Positions 38,717-47,936 of a DNA stretch of 64,000 bases are shown piece by piece (position 1 is the stretch's first letter; the number at the start of each line of letters is the position of its first letter). The notes under the pieces are model-generated. The model was not told the origin of the DNA. It made no database searches and saw nothing but the letters and a program-made list of their open reading frames with translations. The DNA is from Luteimonas chenhongjianii (GTDB taxonomy: Bacteria > Pseudomonadota > Gammaproteobacteria > Xanthomonadales > Xanthomonadaceae). The stretch spans positions 2,170,001 through 2,234,000 of the forward strand of contig NZ_CP023406.1 in the NCBI RefSeq assembly GCF_002327105.1, given 5' to 3'. Position numbers and translations under genes: made by a program.

Positions 38717-39469
38717 TCACGGGCACCAGTGGACGTGCAGTGTGGCGCCGGGCGTGGTGAACGCGATGCGAGCCGGAAACTCGGTGGCATCGTCGCTCTG
38801 CAGCAGCCGGTCCAGCAGTGCGCGCTTCTTTTCGCCGCGGATCAGCAGGATGCGCGTGTGCGCGGGCGCCAGGCCCGCCGGCGTCAGGCTGATGCGCCGC
38901 TGCCAGATACCGGCGCCGGGGCTGCCGCCGGCATCGACGCCGACATAGGGCGACGGCGATGCAAGCGCGCCTTCCAGATCGATCATGCCGGGGAACAGCG
39001 ATGCGGTATGGCCGTCGTCACCCATGCCCAGGACCACCACGCCGGCCGGCTGGCGCGCGTGCAGGTTGGCTGTGGCGATGGCCTCGTCGAAGGGACGGCC
39101 GGCACGGGTGATCGTCTCGAGCCGCGCCTTCTGCGCCTTGTTCTGGATCAGCGTCTCGCGCAGCAGGCGGGCATTGCTGTCGGGGTCGTCGGGCAGCAGC
39201 CAGCGCTCGTCGACCAGGGCCACGTCGACGCGATCCCAGGCCAGCGGCGATTTCGACAGCGCTTCGTAGACCGGGCCGGGCGTCTTGCCGCCCGACAGCA
39301 GCAGGCGCGCGCGCGGCCTGTGTTCCAGATCGCGGGCGATGGCGGACGAGATGGCGATCGCGGCGCCCCAGGTCCACTGGGTCGCCGATTCGTAGGCATG
39401 CAATTGCATGCGCCCATCGTCGCCGATTCCGCCGGCAATGCCAAAGGCCGGGGCGCCTTGCGCCGTCAT
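38717..39469 (-). CDS. pgl: 6-phosphogluconolactonase
   Basis: This enzyme hydrolyses 6-phosphogluconolactone. LLLSGGKTPGPVYEALS, VDVALVDERWLLPDDPDSNARLLRETL and VVLGMGDDGHTASLFP are the family motifs. The start at 39469 (250 residues) overlaps the glk stop (ATGA), which favours coupling. An internal ATG at 39409 would give 230 residues, closer to the common family length. It is the third gene of the Entner-Doudoroff operon. Confidence 0.94.
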   Translation of the reverse strand: MTAQGAPAFGIAGGIGDDGRMQLHAYESATQWTWGAAIAISSAIARDLEHRPRARLLLSGGKTPGPVYEALSKSPLAWDRVDVALVDERWLLPDDPDSNARLLRETLIQNKAQKARLETITRAGRPFDEAIATANLHARQPAGVVVLGMGDDGHTASLFPGMIDLEGALASPSPYVGVDAGGSPGAGIWQRRISLTPAGLAPAHTRILLIRGEKKRALLDRLLQSDDATEFPARIAFTTPGATLHVHWCP

Positions 39470-40485
39470 GCCGCGGCCCTGCGCGCGGCGATCGCTGCGG
39501 CGCCAAGCAGGCCGGCATGCGGATGCAGCATCGCGATGGTCGGCACGCGCCCCATGTTCGGCGAGAACCGGCCCTTGTGTTCGAAGCGCTGGCGGAAGCC
39601 GGAATGGCGGATCGAGTCGAGCATTTTCGGTACCAGGCCGCCGGTGAGGAAGACGCCATCCCAGGCGCCAAGGGTCAGCACCAGATCGCCGGCGATCGCG
39701 CCGAAGACTGCGCAGAACACGTCCACGGCGCGCCCGCACAGGGCGTCGCCGGCGGCTGCGCGCGCGGTGATGTCGGCCGGTTGCATCGGACCGGGATCGA
39801 CGCCGGCGATCTCGCTGAGCGCGCGATGGATGTTGACCAGGCCCGGGCCGCAGATCAGCCGTTCGTTCGACACCCGGCCGAACTGCGCCGACAGGCGCTC
39901 GAGGATCATGGTTTCCTCCGGTGTGCCTGGCGGAAAACTGACGTGGCCGCCTTCAGTCTCGAGCGGATGATGGCGGCCATCGCGGATCATCAGGCCACCG
40001 ACGCCCAGGCCCGTGCCCGGCCCGATCACGGCGTAGGTACACGGGCCGTCGGGATCCTTGGGCACCGACCATTGCACGCCGCCGACGAGCGCGTAGTCGC
40101 CGGGCTGCAGCAACGGGATGGCCATCGCCTGGGCGGCGAAATCGTTGGTCAGGACGACATCGTCGATGCCGAGCCGCTGACGGGTACGCGTGCGCGAGAT
40201 GACCCAGGGATGGTTGGTGATGCGTGCATCGTCGCCGTCCACGCGCCCGGCCACGGCGAACACGGCGCGCGGCAACGAGGCGTGCGTGCCTTCGCCGGGC
40301 CTGCCGTCGTGGCCGATCTGCGCCAGGTAGTGCAGGGCCGCGTCGGCCAGCGAAGGAAAGTCCGCCACCGGGAAACCGCGCACGGTATCGAGCTGCAGCG
40401 GCGTCGGGCTGGTGGTGTCGGCCAGCGCGAATCGTGCGTTGGTGCCGCCGATGTCGGCGAGCAGGGCAAGGTTGGCGGCGGTCAC
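39466..40485 (-). CDS. glk: Glucokinase
   Basis: This is a 339-residue ATP-dependent kinase that makes glucose 6-phosphate. The phosphate-1 motif LLADIGGTNARFAL opens the protein. TNDFAAQAMAIPLL contains the catalytic Asp, VIGPGTGLGVGGL is the GTG motif, and LETEGGHVSFPPGTPEE follows. GTG 40485 overlaps the zwf stop (GTGA), the only start that fits the N-terminus. Its place after zwf means imported glucose is phosphorylated and fed straight into the pathway. Confidence 0.95.
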   Translation of the reverse strand: MTAANLALLADIGGTNARFALADTTSPTPLQLDTVRGFPVADFPSLADAALHYLAQIGHDGRPGEGTHASLPRAVFAVAGRVDGDDARITNHPWVISRTRTRQRLGIDDVVLTNDFAAQAMAIPLLQPGDYALVGGVQWSVPKDPDGPCTYAVIGPGTGLGVGGLMIRDGRHHPLETEGGHVSFPPGTPEETMILERLSAQFGRVSNERLICGPGLVNIHRALSEIAGVDPGPMQPADITARAAAGDALCGRAVDVFCAVFGAIAGDLVLTLGAWDGVFLTGGLVPKMLDSIRHSGFRQRFEHKGRFSPNMGRVPTIAMLHPHAGLLGAAAIAARRAAA

Positions 40486-41903
40486 GGCTTGCGGCCTGCT
40501 GTCGTGGTGAGCGTACGCGGCAGGAACGGCTGCGCTTCGGCCGGTCCCCAGCTGCCGGCCGGATAGTCGTGCACCGGCGTGCCGGCCTCGCGCCACGCAG
40601 CGCTGACGCTGTCGATCCAGCGCCAGGCCGCCTCGACCTCGTCGTCGCGGACGAACAGGGTCTGGTCGCCCTTGAGCGCATCGATCATCAGGCGTTCGTA
40701 GGCGATGCGGCGCTTGGGGGGCAGCATCGCCAGGTCCAGCGACATCGGCTGCAGCTCGTTCGCGCTCCACTCCGACGCGGCCAGGCTGCCCATCAGACCC
40801 AGCTCGATCGTCTCTTCGGGCTGCAGCCGCACGCGCAGCTGGTTGGCGCGGGCGCGCCTGCGCTCGTCGGCACCGAACAGCCAGTGGGTCACCGGCTTGA
40901 ACGTGATCACCACTTCGGTCGTGCGCGAGGGCATGCGCTTGCCCGTCACCAGGCGGAACGGCACGCCGGCCCAGCGCCAGTTGTCGATCCATGCGCGCAG
41001 CCCGACGAAGGTCTCGACATCCTCGTGGCCGCGATGATCGAAACCCTTGGCTGCCTGGCCATCGACGACCCCGGTGACGTAGCGGCCACGCACGCTGTCG
41101 ACGTCGGCAGTGGCCGCCGTCATCGGACGGAGCGCGCGCAACACCTTGCGCTTCTCCTCGCGGATGCTGTTGGTGTCCATTGCTGCGGGCGGCTCCATCG
41201 CGATCAGCGCCAGCAGTTGCAGCATGTGGTTCTGGACCATGTCGCGCAGCGCGCCGTAGTCGGCGTAGTAGCCTTCGCGGCCATCCACGCCCGCGGTTTC
41301 GGCGACGATGATGTCCACCGACTCGATCCAGCGGCGCTCCCAGGTCGCTTCGAGCAAGGTGTTGCCCAGGCGCAACGCGAGCAGGTTCTGCACCGGCGCC
41401 TTGCCCAGGTAATGGTCGATGCGGAAGATGCGTGATTCGTCGAGCGCTGCCTTCAGGGTCGCGTCGATTTCCTGCGCGCTGGCAAGGTCGTGGCCGATGG
41501 GCTTCTCGAGCACCAGGCGCGACGGCGCCTCCAGCAGACCGGCCGCCTTGAGGCCGCGGCATGCGGAGGCGAACAGGTTGGGCGGAGTGGACAGATAGCT
41601 GACCGACGGACGGTCGGCGAATTTCGACAGCGCGACGGCCATCGAGTCGGCGTCGGCGAGATCGACCGATACGTACTGGACGCGCCGCAACAGCTCGTCG
41701 AGCGCGGCGGGATCATAGTCCTCGCACAGACGCTCGCGCAGCCACGCGCGGAAACTTTCGTCATCGTGTTCGCTGCGCGCGATCGCGATCACGCGGAACT
41801 GCGCCGGCAACAGTCGATCGCGCAGCAGGTGCACGAGTGACGGGAACAGGTAGCGTTGAGCCAGGTCGCCGGTGGCGCCGAACAACAGCAGGGAATCGTG
41901 CAT
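40482..41903 (-). CDS. zwf: Glucose-6-phosphate 1-dehydrogenase
   Basis: This 473-residue NAD(P)-dependent enzyme opens the oxidative branch and the Entner-Doudoroff route. The N-terminal FGATGDLAQRYLFPSL is the coenzyme motif. RLVLEKPIGHD and the catalytic RIDHYLGK are present. ATG 41903 gives a compact start; relatives are ~480-490 residues. It heads the five-gene minus-strand operon and is divergent from an ABC ATPase gene, 293 bp apart, with a LacI-like site in between. Confidence 0.96.
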   Translation of the reverse strand: MHDSLLLFGATGDLAQRYLFPSLVHLLRDRLLPAQFRVIAIARSEHDDESFRAWLRERLCEDYDPAALDELLRRVQYVSVDLADADSMAVALSKFADRPSVSYLSTPPNLFASACRGLKAAGLLEAPSRLVLEKPIGHDLASAQEIDATLKAALDESRIFRIDHYLGKAPVQNLLALRLGNTLLEATWERRWIESVDIIVAETAGVDGREGYYADYGALRDMVQNHMLQLLALIAMEPPAAMDTNSIREEKRKVLRALRPMTAATADVDSVRGRYVTGVVDGQAAKGFDHRGHEDVETFVGLRAWIDNWRWAGVPFRLVTGKRMPSRTTEVVITFKPVTHWLFGADERRRARANQLRVRLQPEETIELGLMGSLAASEWSANELQPMSLDLAMLPPKRRIAYERLMIDALKGDQTLFVRDDEVEAAWRWIDSVSAAWREAGTPVHDYPAGSWGPAEAQPFLPRTLTTTAGRKP

Positions 41904-42098
41904 GGGCGCCGCAACTGCCTTGGTTCAGGTGGGAGATCACGAAGTGTGTCGTCGGAAGCGCTCGAACCGCAACGGTGGCGATGCTCGACTGCAGGATCGC
42001 GGCGGTGTGTCCGGCGCCGAACTGCCTGCGTGTCGAGCACGCCGCCGCAGCATCGTGCGTCACGGTTGCGGGGGCGACGCGCCACCACGGTCATGTCT

Positions 42099-42110
42099 GG
42101 AACCGCTTAC
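42099..42110. promoter_or_regulatory. Candidate LacI-type operator between zwf and the ATPase gene
   Basis: GGAACCGCTTAC matches the site before the LacI-family gene (GAAAGCGCTTAC) at 10 of 12 positions and fits G.AA.CG.TT.C. It lies 86 bp before the ATPase start and 195 bp before the zwf start. It is less symmetrical than the other two sites. Confidence 0.4.
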
Positions 42111-42196
42111 ATGCGAGAATAGCGCAACAGCGCGATGGCGCTCCACGCTTGCATCGTGCGCGGGCGGGGTGGACACGGCAGCAGACGGGAGCTTGC

Positions 42197-43291
42197 ATGG
42201 CACAGGTGCGGTTCGACGCGGTACGGAAGGTCTATCCCAATGGCTTCGTCGGCGTGGCCGGCGCGAGTTTCGAGGTGGTCGATGGCGAACTGCTGGTGCT
42301 GGTGGGGCCCTCGGGCTGCGGCAAGTCGACATTGCTGCGCATGGTCGCGGGGCTGGAGGCGATCAGCGACGGCACGCTGACGATCGGCGATCGCGTGGTC
42401 AACGACGTGGCGCCCAAGGACCGCGACATCGCGATGGTGTTCCAGAGTTACGCGCTGTATCCGCACATGAGCGTGGCCGAGAACCTCGCGTTCGGCCTGA
42501 AGCTGCGCGGACAGTCCAAGTCCGAGATCGCCGCGCGGGTGACCGAAGCGGCGCAGATGCTCGAACTCGACCAGGTGCTCGACCGCAAGCCGGGTCAGCT
42601 CTCCGGCGGACAACGCCAGCGCGTCGCCCTGGGCCGCGCCCTGGTCCGGCAGCCGCAGGTGTTCCTGCTCGACGAACCGTTGTCCAATCTAGACGCCAAG
42701 CTGCGCAGCGGCATGCGGGTCGAGATCGCCCGGCTGCACCGCAAGCTCGGCACGACGATGATCTATGTCACCCACGACCAGATCGAGGCGATGACACTGG
42801 GCCAGCGCATCGTCGTGCTCAAGGATGGGCGGATCCAGCAGATCGACACGCCGATGGCGCTGTACGAGCGCCCCGCCAATCTGTTCGTCGCCACCTTCCT
42901 CGGCAGTCCGGCAATGAACGTGCTGCGCGGGCGCCTCGAGCGTGACGGTCGGAGTTGGACGCTGGAGGCTGGCGATGAGGTGTCGCTGGCGCTGGGCGAG
43001 GCGGAGTTTCCGCCAGACTGGGCCGGGCGCGAAGTCGATCTCGGTATCCGCCCCGAGCACCTGTTGCCGGCCGCTGCCGGCGCCGCCTCGCTTGCGCCGG
43101 TGGTGGAGGTGGTGGAGCCGGTCGGCAGCGAGGTCTTCGCCAACCTGCGGCTGGGCAGGCATGCGCTGATCGCGCGGCTGCCCCCCGACCGTGTGCCCGT
43201 GCCGGGGGAGACGCTGCCGCTGTCGATCCCGAGCGGGCGCGTGCACGCCTTCGATGTCGGGACGGGTGAGCGGCTGGTGCCGCGCGCCTGA
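42197..43291 (+). CDS. ugpC: Sugar ABC transporter ATPase (MsmK/UgpC/MalK type)
   Basis: This 364-residue ATPase has Walker A GPSGCGKST at 37-45, Q-loop VFQSYALYPHMSV, signature LSGGQ at 135-139, Walker B VFLLDEP at 155-161 and H-loop YVTHDQIEAMTLG. The C-terminal TOBE/OB regulatory domain (about 240-364) marks the MalK-like subfamily, which often serves several sugar permeases. No permease is adjacent. The permease pair at 27201-28927 lacks an ATPase, so this is its probable motor. ATG 42197 has GGGAG five bases upstream. Confidence 0.92.
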   Translation: MAQVRFDAVRKVYPNGFVGVAGASFEVVDGELLVLVGPSGCGKSTLLRMVAGLEAISDGTLTIGDRVVNDVAPKDRDIAMVFQSYALYPHMSVAENLAFGLKLRGQSKSEIAARVTEAAQMLELDQVLDRKPGQLSGGQRQRVALGRALVRQPQVFLLDEPLSNLDAKLRSGMRVEIARLHRKLGTTMIYVTHDQIEAMTLGQRIVVLKDGRIQQIDTPMALYERPANLFVATFLGSPAMNVLRGRLERDGRSWTLEAGDEVSLALGEAEFPPDWAGREVDLGIRPEHLLPAAAGAASLAPVVEVVEPVGSEVFANLRLGRHALIARLPPDRVPVPGETLPLSIPSGRVHAFDVGTGERLVPRA

Positions 43292-43643
43292 GCCTGGGTC
43301 CGGGGGATATGGTTCCTCGGCCGGCGCCCCCGTGTTGCGCGCCTGACGGCCTTCTTGCGCAGTTGGCTGTTCCGCCGTCAGCGTCGCCTGGTCTCTGCCC
43401 TGGCCGTGGCCAGGGCTGCCCGCAGGGGCGCTGTATCCGGATCCGGCCACACGACACCCCGGCGCGAGCGGTGGCCTGCGGCCCGCGGCAGCCCCGCGCG
43501 TCGGTATACTGGCTGCTTGTGCGCGCGAAGGCCGGTCTGGGCTTTTGGAATCAACTGGTTACAGCGGGGATTTCGCGTAGCGCCTGACACGCTTCCGTCA
43601 TCCATCGCGCCTTCGCAGGCGCCAAGAGGCCACCAAAGCCCGC
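43292..43643. other. Intergenic region before smc, with a -10 box
   Basis: This 352-bp gap has no supported gene. TATACT at 43505-43510 is a good -10 box, about 134 bp before the smc start; no clear -35 is seen. Confidence 0.5.
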
Positions 43644-46600
43644 ATGCGCCTGTCCACGATCAAGCTCGCCGGTTTCAAATCCTTCGTCGATCCGACCACG
43701 CTGCACCTGCCGACCAACATGACCGGCGTGGTGGGGCCCAATGGCTGCGGCAAGTCGAACATCATCGATGCCGTGCGCTGGGTCATGGGCGAATCCTCGG
43801 CGAGCCGCCTGCGTGGCGACTCGCTCACCGACGTGATCTTCGCCGGCTCCACCGCGCGCAAGCCGGTGTCGCAGGCGATGGTCGAACTCGTCTTCGACAA
43901 CTCCGATCACACGATCGCCGGCGAGTTCGCGGCGTTCAACGAGATTTCGGTCAAGCGCACGGTCAGCCGCGACGGGCAGAGCGGCTACTACCTCAACGGC
44001 ACCAAGTGCCGGCGGCGGGACATTACCGACCTGTTCCTCGGCACCGGCCTCGGGCCGCGCAGCTACTCGATCATCGAGCAGGGCATGATCTCGCAGGTCA
44101 TCGATGCCAAGCCCGAAGAGCTGCGTGTGTATCTGGAGGAGGCGGCCGGCATCTCCAAGTACAAGGAACGCCGCAAGGAAACCGAGACCCGGATCCGGCA
44201 TACCCGCGAGAACCTCGACCGCCTCAGCGACCTGCGCGAGGAAGTCGGAAAGCAGCTGCAGCATCTCGCGCGGCAGGCCAAGCAGGCCGAGCAGTACACC
44301 GCGATCCAGGCCGAGCGCCGGATCCGCGATGCCGAGTGGAAGGCCCTGGAATGGCGCACGCTCGATTCGCGTCTGCGCGCACTGCGCGAGGGTCTGGCGC
44401 AGGAAGAAACCAGGCTCGAGCAGATTATCGCCGAGCAGCGCGAAGCGGAGCGCGAACTGGAAACCGGACGCGAGCGGCGGCACGAGGCCAGCGAGGGACT
44501 CAACCGCGCCCAGGCCGAGAGCTACGAAGTCAGCGGCATGCTCGCGCGGGTCGAGCAGCAGATCCAGCACCAGCGCGAACTGTCGGCGCGGCTGCTCAAG
44601 GCCCGCGACGAGGCCCAGGCGCAGCTCGCCGAGATCGGCGCGCATATCGACCAGGACCAGCTGCGGCTCGACACCCTGCACGAGAGCATTGCCGACGCCG
44701 AGCCGCGCCTGGCGCAGCTTCAGGACGACGATGCGGTGCGCCAGGACATGCTGCGGGACGCCGAGACCGCGCTCGCCGACTGGCAGACGCGCTGGGAGAC
44801 CCACAACCGCGAGCAGGGCGAGTCCGCCCGCGCGGGCGATGTCGAACGGACCCGCGTCGATTACCTGGACAGGCAGGCGCTGGAAGCCGAGCGCCGGCGC
44901 GAGCAGCTGCAGGCCGAGCGCGCAGGCATTGATCTGGACGCGCTCAGCGAAACCTTCGCCGATCTGCAGATCCGCCACGACGAGCAGAAGGCCGCGCTCG
45001 ACACGCTCGGCGACGATCTGGAAACCCGCAAGGCGGCCGCGGTCGAGCTGCAGGACGCCCAGCGGCGCGCGCAGGAGGAGATCTCCGGCGTGCGCAAGCA
45101 GGCGCAGGAGGCCCGTGGCCGGCTGTCGTCGCTGGAGACCCTGCAGAACGCAGCGCTCGGCCAGGAGCAGGGCGCCGCGGTGGAATGGCTGCGCCAGCGC
45201 GGGCTCGATTCCGCCGCGCGCGTGGGCGAGCGGTTGCGGGTCGAGTCTGGCTGGGAGTTCGCGGTCGAGAGTGCGCTCGGGCAGTTGATCGAAGGCGTGC
45301 TGGTCGATGGCGACGGAGTGCCGGCCGAACTGGTCGATGCGCTCGGCGAACTCGGCGAGAGCCGGTTGGCGCTGGTGTCGTCGGACATGGGCGACGATGT
45401 CTTCGCGCCGACGTCGCTGGCCGCGAAGGTGCAGGGCCCGCTGGCGATCCGTCGCCTGCTGGCGCGACTGCACGTATCGGAAACGCTGGCCGAAGCACGC
45501 GCCTTGCAGGCCCGCCTGGGCGACGGCGATTCCGTGATCACCCGCGGCGGGGAGCGACTCGGCGCGGGCTGGGTGCGGGTGTCCCGCTCGGGCGCCGCCA
45601 AGCAGGGTGCGCTGCTGCGCGAGCGGGAGATCCAGTCGCTGCGCGAACAGATCGCCACGCTGCAGGACCAGGAGCAGGCGCTGGAGGCGCGGATCGCGCA
45701 GGGCCGCGAGCAGCTGCTCGGCGTCGAACAGCAACGCGAGGAAGCGCAACGTGCGCTGTACGTCGCGCATCGCGGCGTGTCCGAGCTTGCCGGCCAGGTG
45801 CAGAGCCAGCAGGGCCGGGTGGAAGCGGCGCGCAACCGGATCGAGCGTATCGATGCCGATCTCGCCCAGCTGCACGAAACGCTCGACACCGCCGCCCAGC
45901 AGGCGCGGGATGCGCGCGGCCGGCTCGAGGACGCGGTCGAACGGATGGCCGAGTTCGAGGCCGCGCGCAGCGCGCTGGAGCTCGAGCGTCGCAGCCTGGT
46001 CGAAGCACGTGACCAGGCCCGCGCGGCGGCGCGGGAATCGCGCGATGCGGCGCACGCCCTCGCGCTGACGCTGGAATCGCAACGCGCCCAGATCACCTCG
46101 CTGACCCAGGCCCTGGCGCGCATGGGTGGACAGCGCGGTCAGATCGACAGCCGCCTGGGCGAACTGTCCGAACAGCTCGCGCATGGCGACTCGCCGGTCG
46201 AGACGCTGGAGCAGCAGCGCCAGGTCGCACTGGAGGCGCGCGTGCGCACCGAACGCGCGCTCGGCGAGGCACGTTCGCTGCTCGAAGGCATCGACAACGA
46301 ACTGCGCACCTTCGAGCAGGTCCGCCAGCAGCGCGATGCGCAGGCGCTGACCCAGCGCGAGGCGATCGGCCAGCGCCGGCTTGACCAGCAGGCGCTGGTG
46401 ATCGCCGCCGACCAGCTGGCAGCGCAGGTCGTCGAATCCGGCTTCGTCGTCGAGGAAGTGCTGAACGGGCTCGACGACTCGGCCAATGCCAGGGACTGGG
46501 AGAAGATCGTCACCGACTTCGACGCGCGGCTGCGTCGTCTCGAACCGGTGAACCTCGCGGCAATCGCCGAGCATGCCGAAGCCGCGCAGCGCAAGGAGTA

Positions 46601-47156
46601 CCTCGATGCGCAGGACGCAGATCTCAACTCGGCGCTCGAAACGCTGGAGGAAGCCATCCGCAAGATCGACCGCGAGACCCGCGGCCGCTTCAAGGACACT
46701 TTCGACAAGGTGAATGCCGGCGTGCAGGCGCTGTATCCGCGGCTGTTCGGCGGCGGCCATGCGTATCTGGAGCTCACCGGCGAGGACCTGCTCGACACGG
46801 GCGTGGCGATCATGGCGCGTCCGCCGGGCAAGCGGGTCTCGAACATCTCGCTGCTGTCGGGCGGCGAGAAGGCGATGACCGCGGTCGCGCTGGTGTTCTC
46901 GATCTTCCAGCTCAATCCAGCGCCGTTCTGCCTGCTCGACGAGGTGGATGCGCCGCTCGACGAGGCCAACGTCGGCCGCTTCACCGCGATGGTCAAGGAG
47001 ATGAGCGAGCAGGTGCAGTTCCTGTTCGTCAGCCACAACAAGGCGACGATGGAGGCCGCATCGCAGCTCAGCGGCGTTACCATGCGCGAGCCCGGCGTCA
47101 GCCGCCTGGTGTCTGTTGACCTTGCCGAAGCCGCGCGACTCGCCGGCGCCGCCTGA
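43644..47156 (+). CDS. smc: Chromosome segregation protein SMC
   Basis: This 1170-residue condensin ATPase has Walker A GPNGCGKS at 31-38. A long coiled coil (about 170-480 and 680-1000) surrounds the hinge (about 510-650, LIEGVLVDGDGVPAELVDAL). The C-terminal head carries the signature LLSGGEKAMTAVALVFSIF and Walker B FCLLDEVDAPLDEANVGRF. It loads with ScpA and ScpB, encoded on the other strand at 17-19 kb. The start ATG is followed directly by the head strand RLSTIKLAGFKSFVDP. It is followed by zipA. Confidence 0.97.
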   Translation: MRLSTIKLAGFKSFVDPTTLHLPTNMTGVVGPNGCGKSNIIDAVRWVMGESSASRLRGDSLTDVIFAGSTARKPVSQAMVELVFDNSDHTIAGEFAAFNEISVKRTVSRDGQSGYYLNGTKCRRRDITDLFLGTGLGPRSYSIIEQGMISQVIDAKPEELRVYLEEAAGISKYKERRKETETRIRHTRENLDRLSDLREEVGKQLQHLARQAKQAEQYTAIQAERRIRDAEWKALEWRTLDSRLRALREGLAQEETRLEQIIAEQREAERELETGRERRHEASEGLNRAQAESYEVSGMLARVEQQIQHQRELSARLLKARDEAQAQLAEIGAHIDQDQLRLDTLHESIADAEPRLAQLQDDDAVRQDMLRDAETALADWQTRWETHNREQGESARAGDVERTRVDYLDRQALEAERRREQLQAERAGIDLDALSETFADLQIRHDEQKAALDTLGDDLETRKAAAVELQDAQRRAQEEISGVRKQAQEARGRLSSLETLQNAALGQEQGAAVEWLRQRGLDSAARVGERLRVESGWEFAVESALGQLIEGVLVDGDGVPAELVDALGELGESRLALVSSDMGDDVFAPTSLAAKVQGPLAIRRLLARLHVSETLAEARALQARLGDGDSVITRGGERLGAGWVRVSRSGAAKQGALLREREIQSLREQIATLQDQEQALEARIAQGREQLLGVEQQREEAQRALYVAHRGVSELAGQVQSQQGRVEAARNRIERIDADLAQLHETLDTAAQQARDARGRLEDAVERMAEFEAARSALELERRSLVEARDQARAAARESRDAAHALALTLESQRAQITSLTQALARMGGQRGQIDSRLGELSEQLAHGDSPVETLEQQRQVALEARVRTERALGEARSLLEGIDNELRTFEQVRQQRDAQALTQREAIGQRRLDQQALVIAADQLAAQVVESGFVVEEVLNGLDDSANARDWEKIVTDFDARLRRLEPVNLAAIAEHAEAAQRKEYLDAQDADLNSALETLEEAIRKIDRETRGRFKDTFDKVNAGVQALYPRLFGGGHAYLELTGEDLLDTGVAIMARPPGKRVSNISLLSGGEKAMTAVALVFSIFQLNPAPFCLLDEVDAPLDEANVGRFTAMVKEMSEQVQFLFVSHNKATMEAASQLSGVTMREPGVSRLVSVDLAEAARLAGAA

Positions 47157-47172
47157 CTGGAGAATTTTGCCA

Positions 47173-47925
47173 ATGACCGATGACTGGATGATGCGGATCG
47201 GGATCCTGGTCGCGGGCCTGCTGCTGATGGGTGCGATCTGGTACTTCGGGACACGTCCGCGTAGCGGCCAGGGCCGGCGCATCGCCCCGGCCGACGAGCG
47301 CGAGCAGCGCCTGGAACCCACACTCGGCGCCCAGCTCGAACAGGATCTCGGCAGCGCCGGGGTGCCGCGCGCCGCGGGCGATACCGAGGCAGTGCAGGCT
47401 GAGATGGACCTGCTCGACGAAACAGTCGGCAGCGTTTCGCCCAACAGCGAGCTGGGCAAGCGCAATACCGACGACTTCGACAAGATCATCACCCTCTACA
47501 TCGCGGCGCGCGCCGGCAGCGTGCTGCGCGGTCCGGACATCGTGGTCGCCGCCGAGAAGACCGGGCTGACCTACGGCCACATGAACGTGTTCCACCGCCT
47601 GGTCGACGGCCATCCCGAGCGCGGCCCGATCTTCAGCGTTGCCAACATCCGCAGTCCCGGCAGCTTCGACATGGCGGAGATCCAGTCGCTGGAGACGCCG
47701 GCGATCGCGTTCTTCCTGACCCTGCCGGCGCCAACCCGTGCACTCGATGCCTGGGATGCGATGCTGCCGACCGCCGAGCGCATGGCAGAACTGCTCGATG
47801 GTGTGCTGCTCGACGAGCAGCGCAATGCCCTGGGTCGCCAGCGTATCGGCGGCCTGCGGGAAGAACTGCGCACCTGGGATCGCGAGCACGAAGCCCCGCC
47901 GGTGACCCGCAGCCCGCGCTGGTAG
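47173..47925 (+). CDS. zipA: Cell division protein ZipA
   Basis: This 250-residue FtsZ-binding protein is tethered to the inner membrane. One N-terminal helix (residues 7-25, IGILVAGLLLMGAIWYF) is followed by a short charged linker and the C-terminal ZipA domain (IITLYIAARAGSVLRGPDIVVAAEKTGLTYG...NVFHR...IFSVANIRSPGSFD). The linker is shorter than in E. coli (328 residues). It starts 16 bp after smc; smc-zipA-ligA is a conserved gammaproteobacterial order. Confidence 0.93.
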   Translation: MTDDWMMRIGILVAGLLLMGAIWYFGTRPRSGQGRRIAPADEREQRLEPTLGAQLEQDLGSAGVPRAAGDTEAVQAEMDLLDETVGSVSPNSELGKRNTDDFDKIITLYIAARAGSVLRGPDIVVAAEKTGLTYGHMNVFHRLVDGHPERGPIFSVANIRSPGSFDMAEIQSLETPAIAFFLTLPAPTRALDAWDAMLPTAERMAELLDGVLLDEQRNALGRQRIGGLREELRTWDREHEAPPVTRSPRW

Positions 47926-47936
47926 GAGCGGGCAGG

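Noticed and set aside
43551..47492. 1313-codon minus-strand frame opposite smc
   Set aside because: Shadow frame of a highly biased gene; smc motifs are unambiguous on the plus strand.
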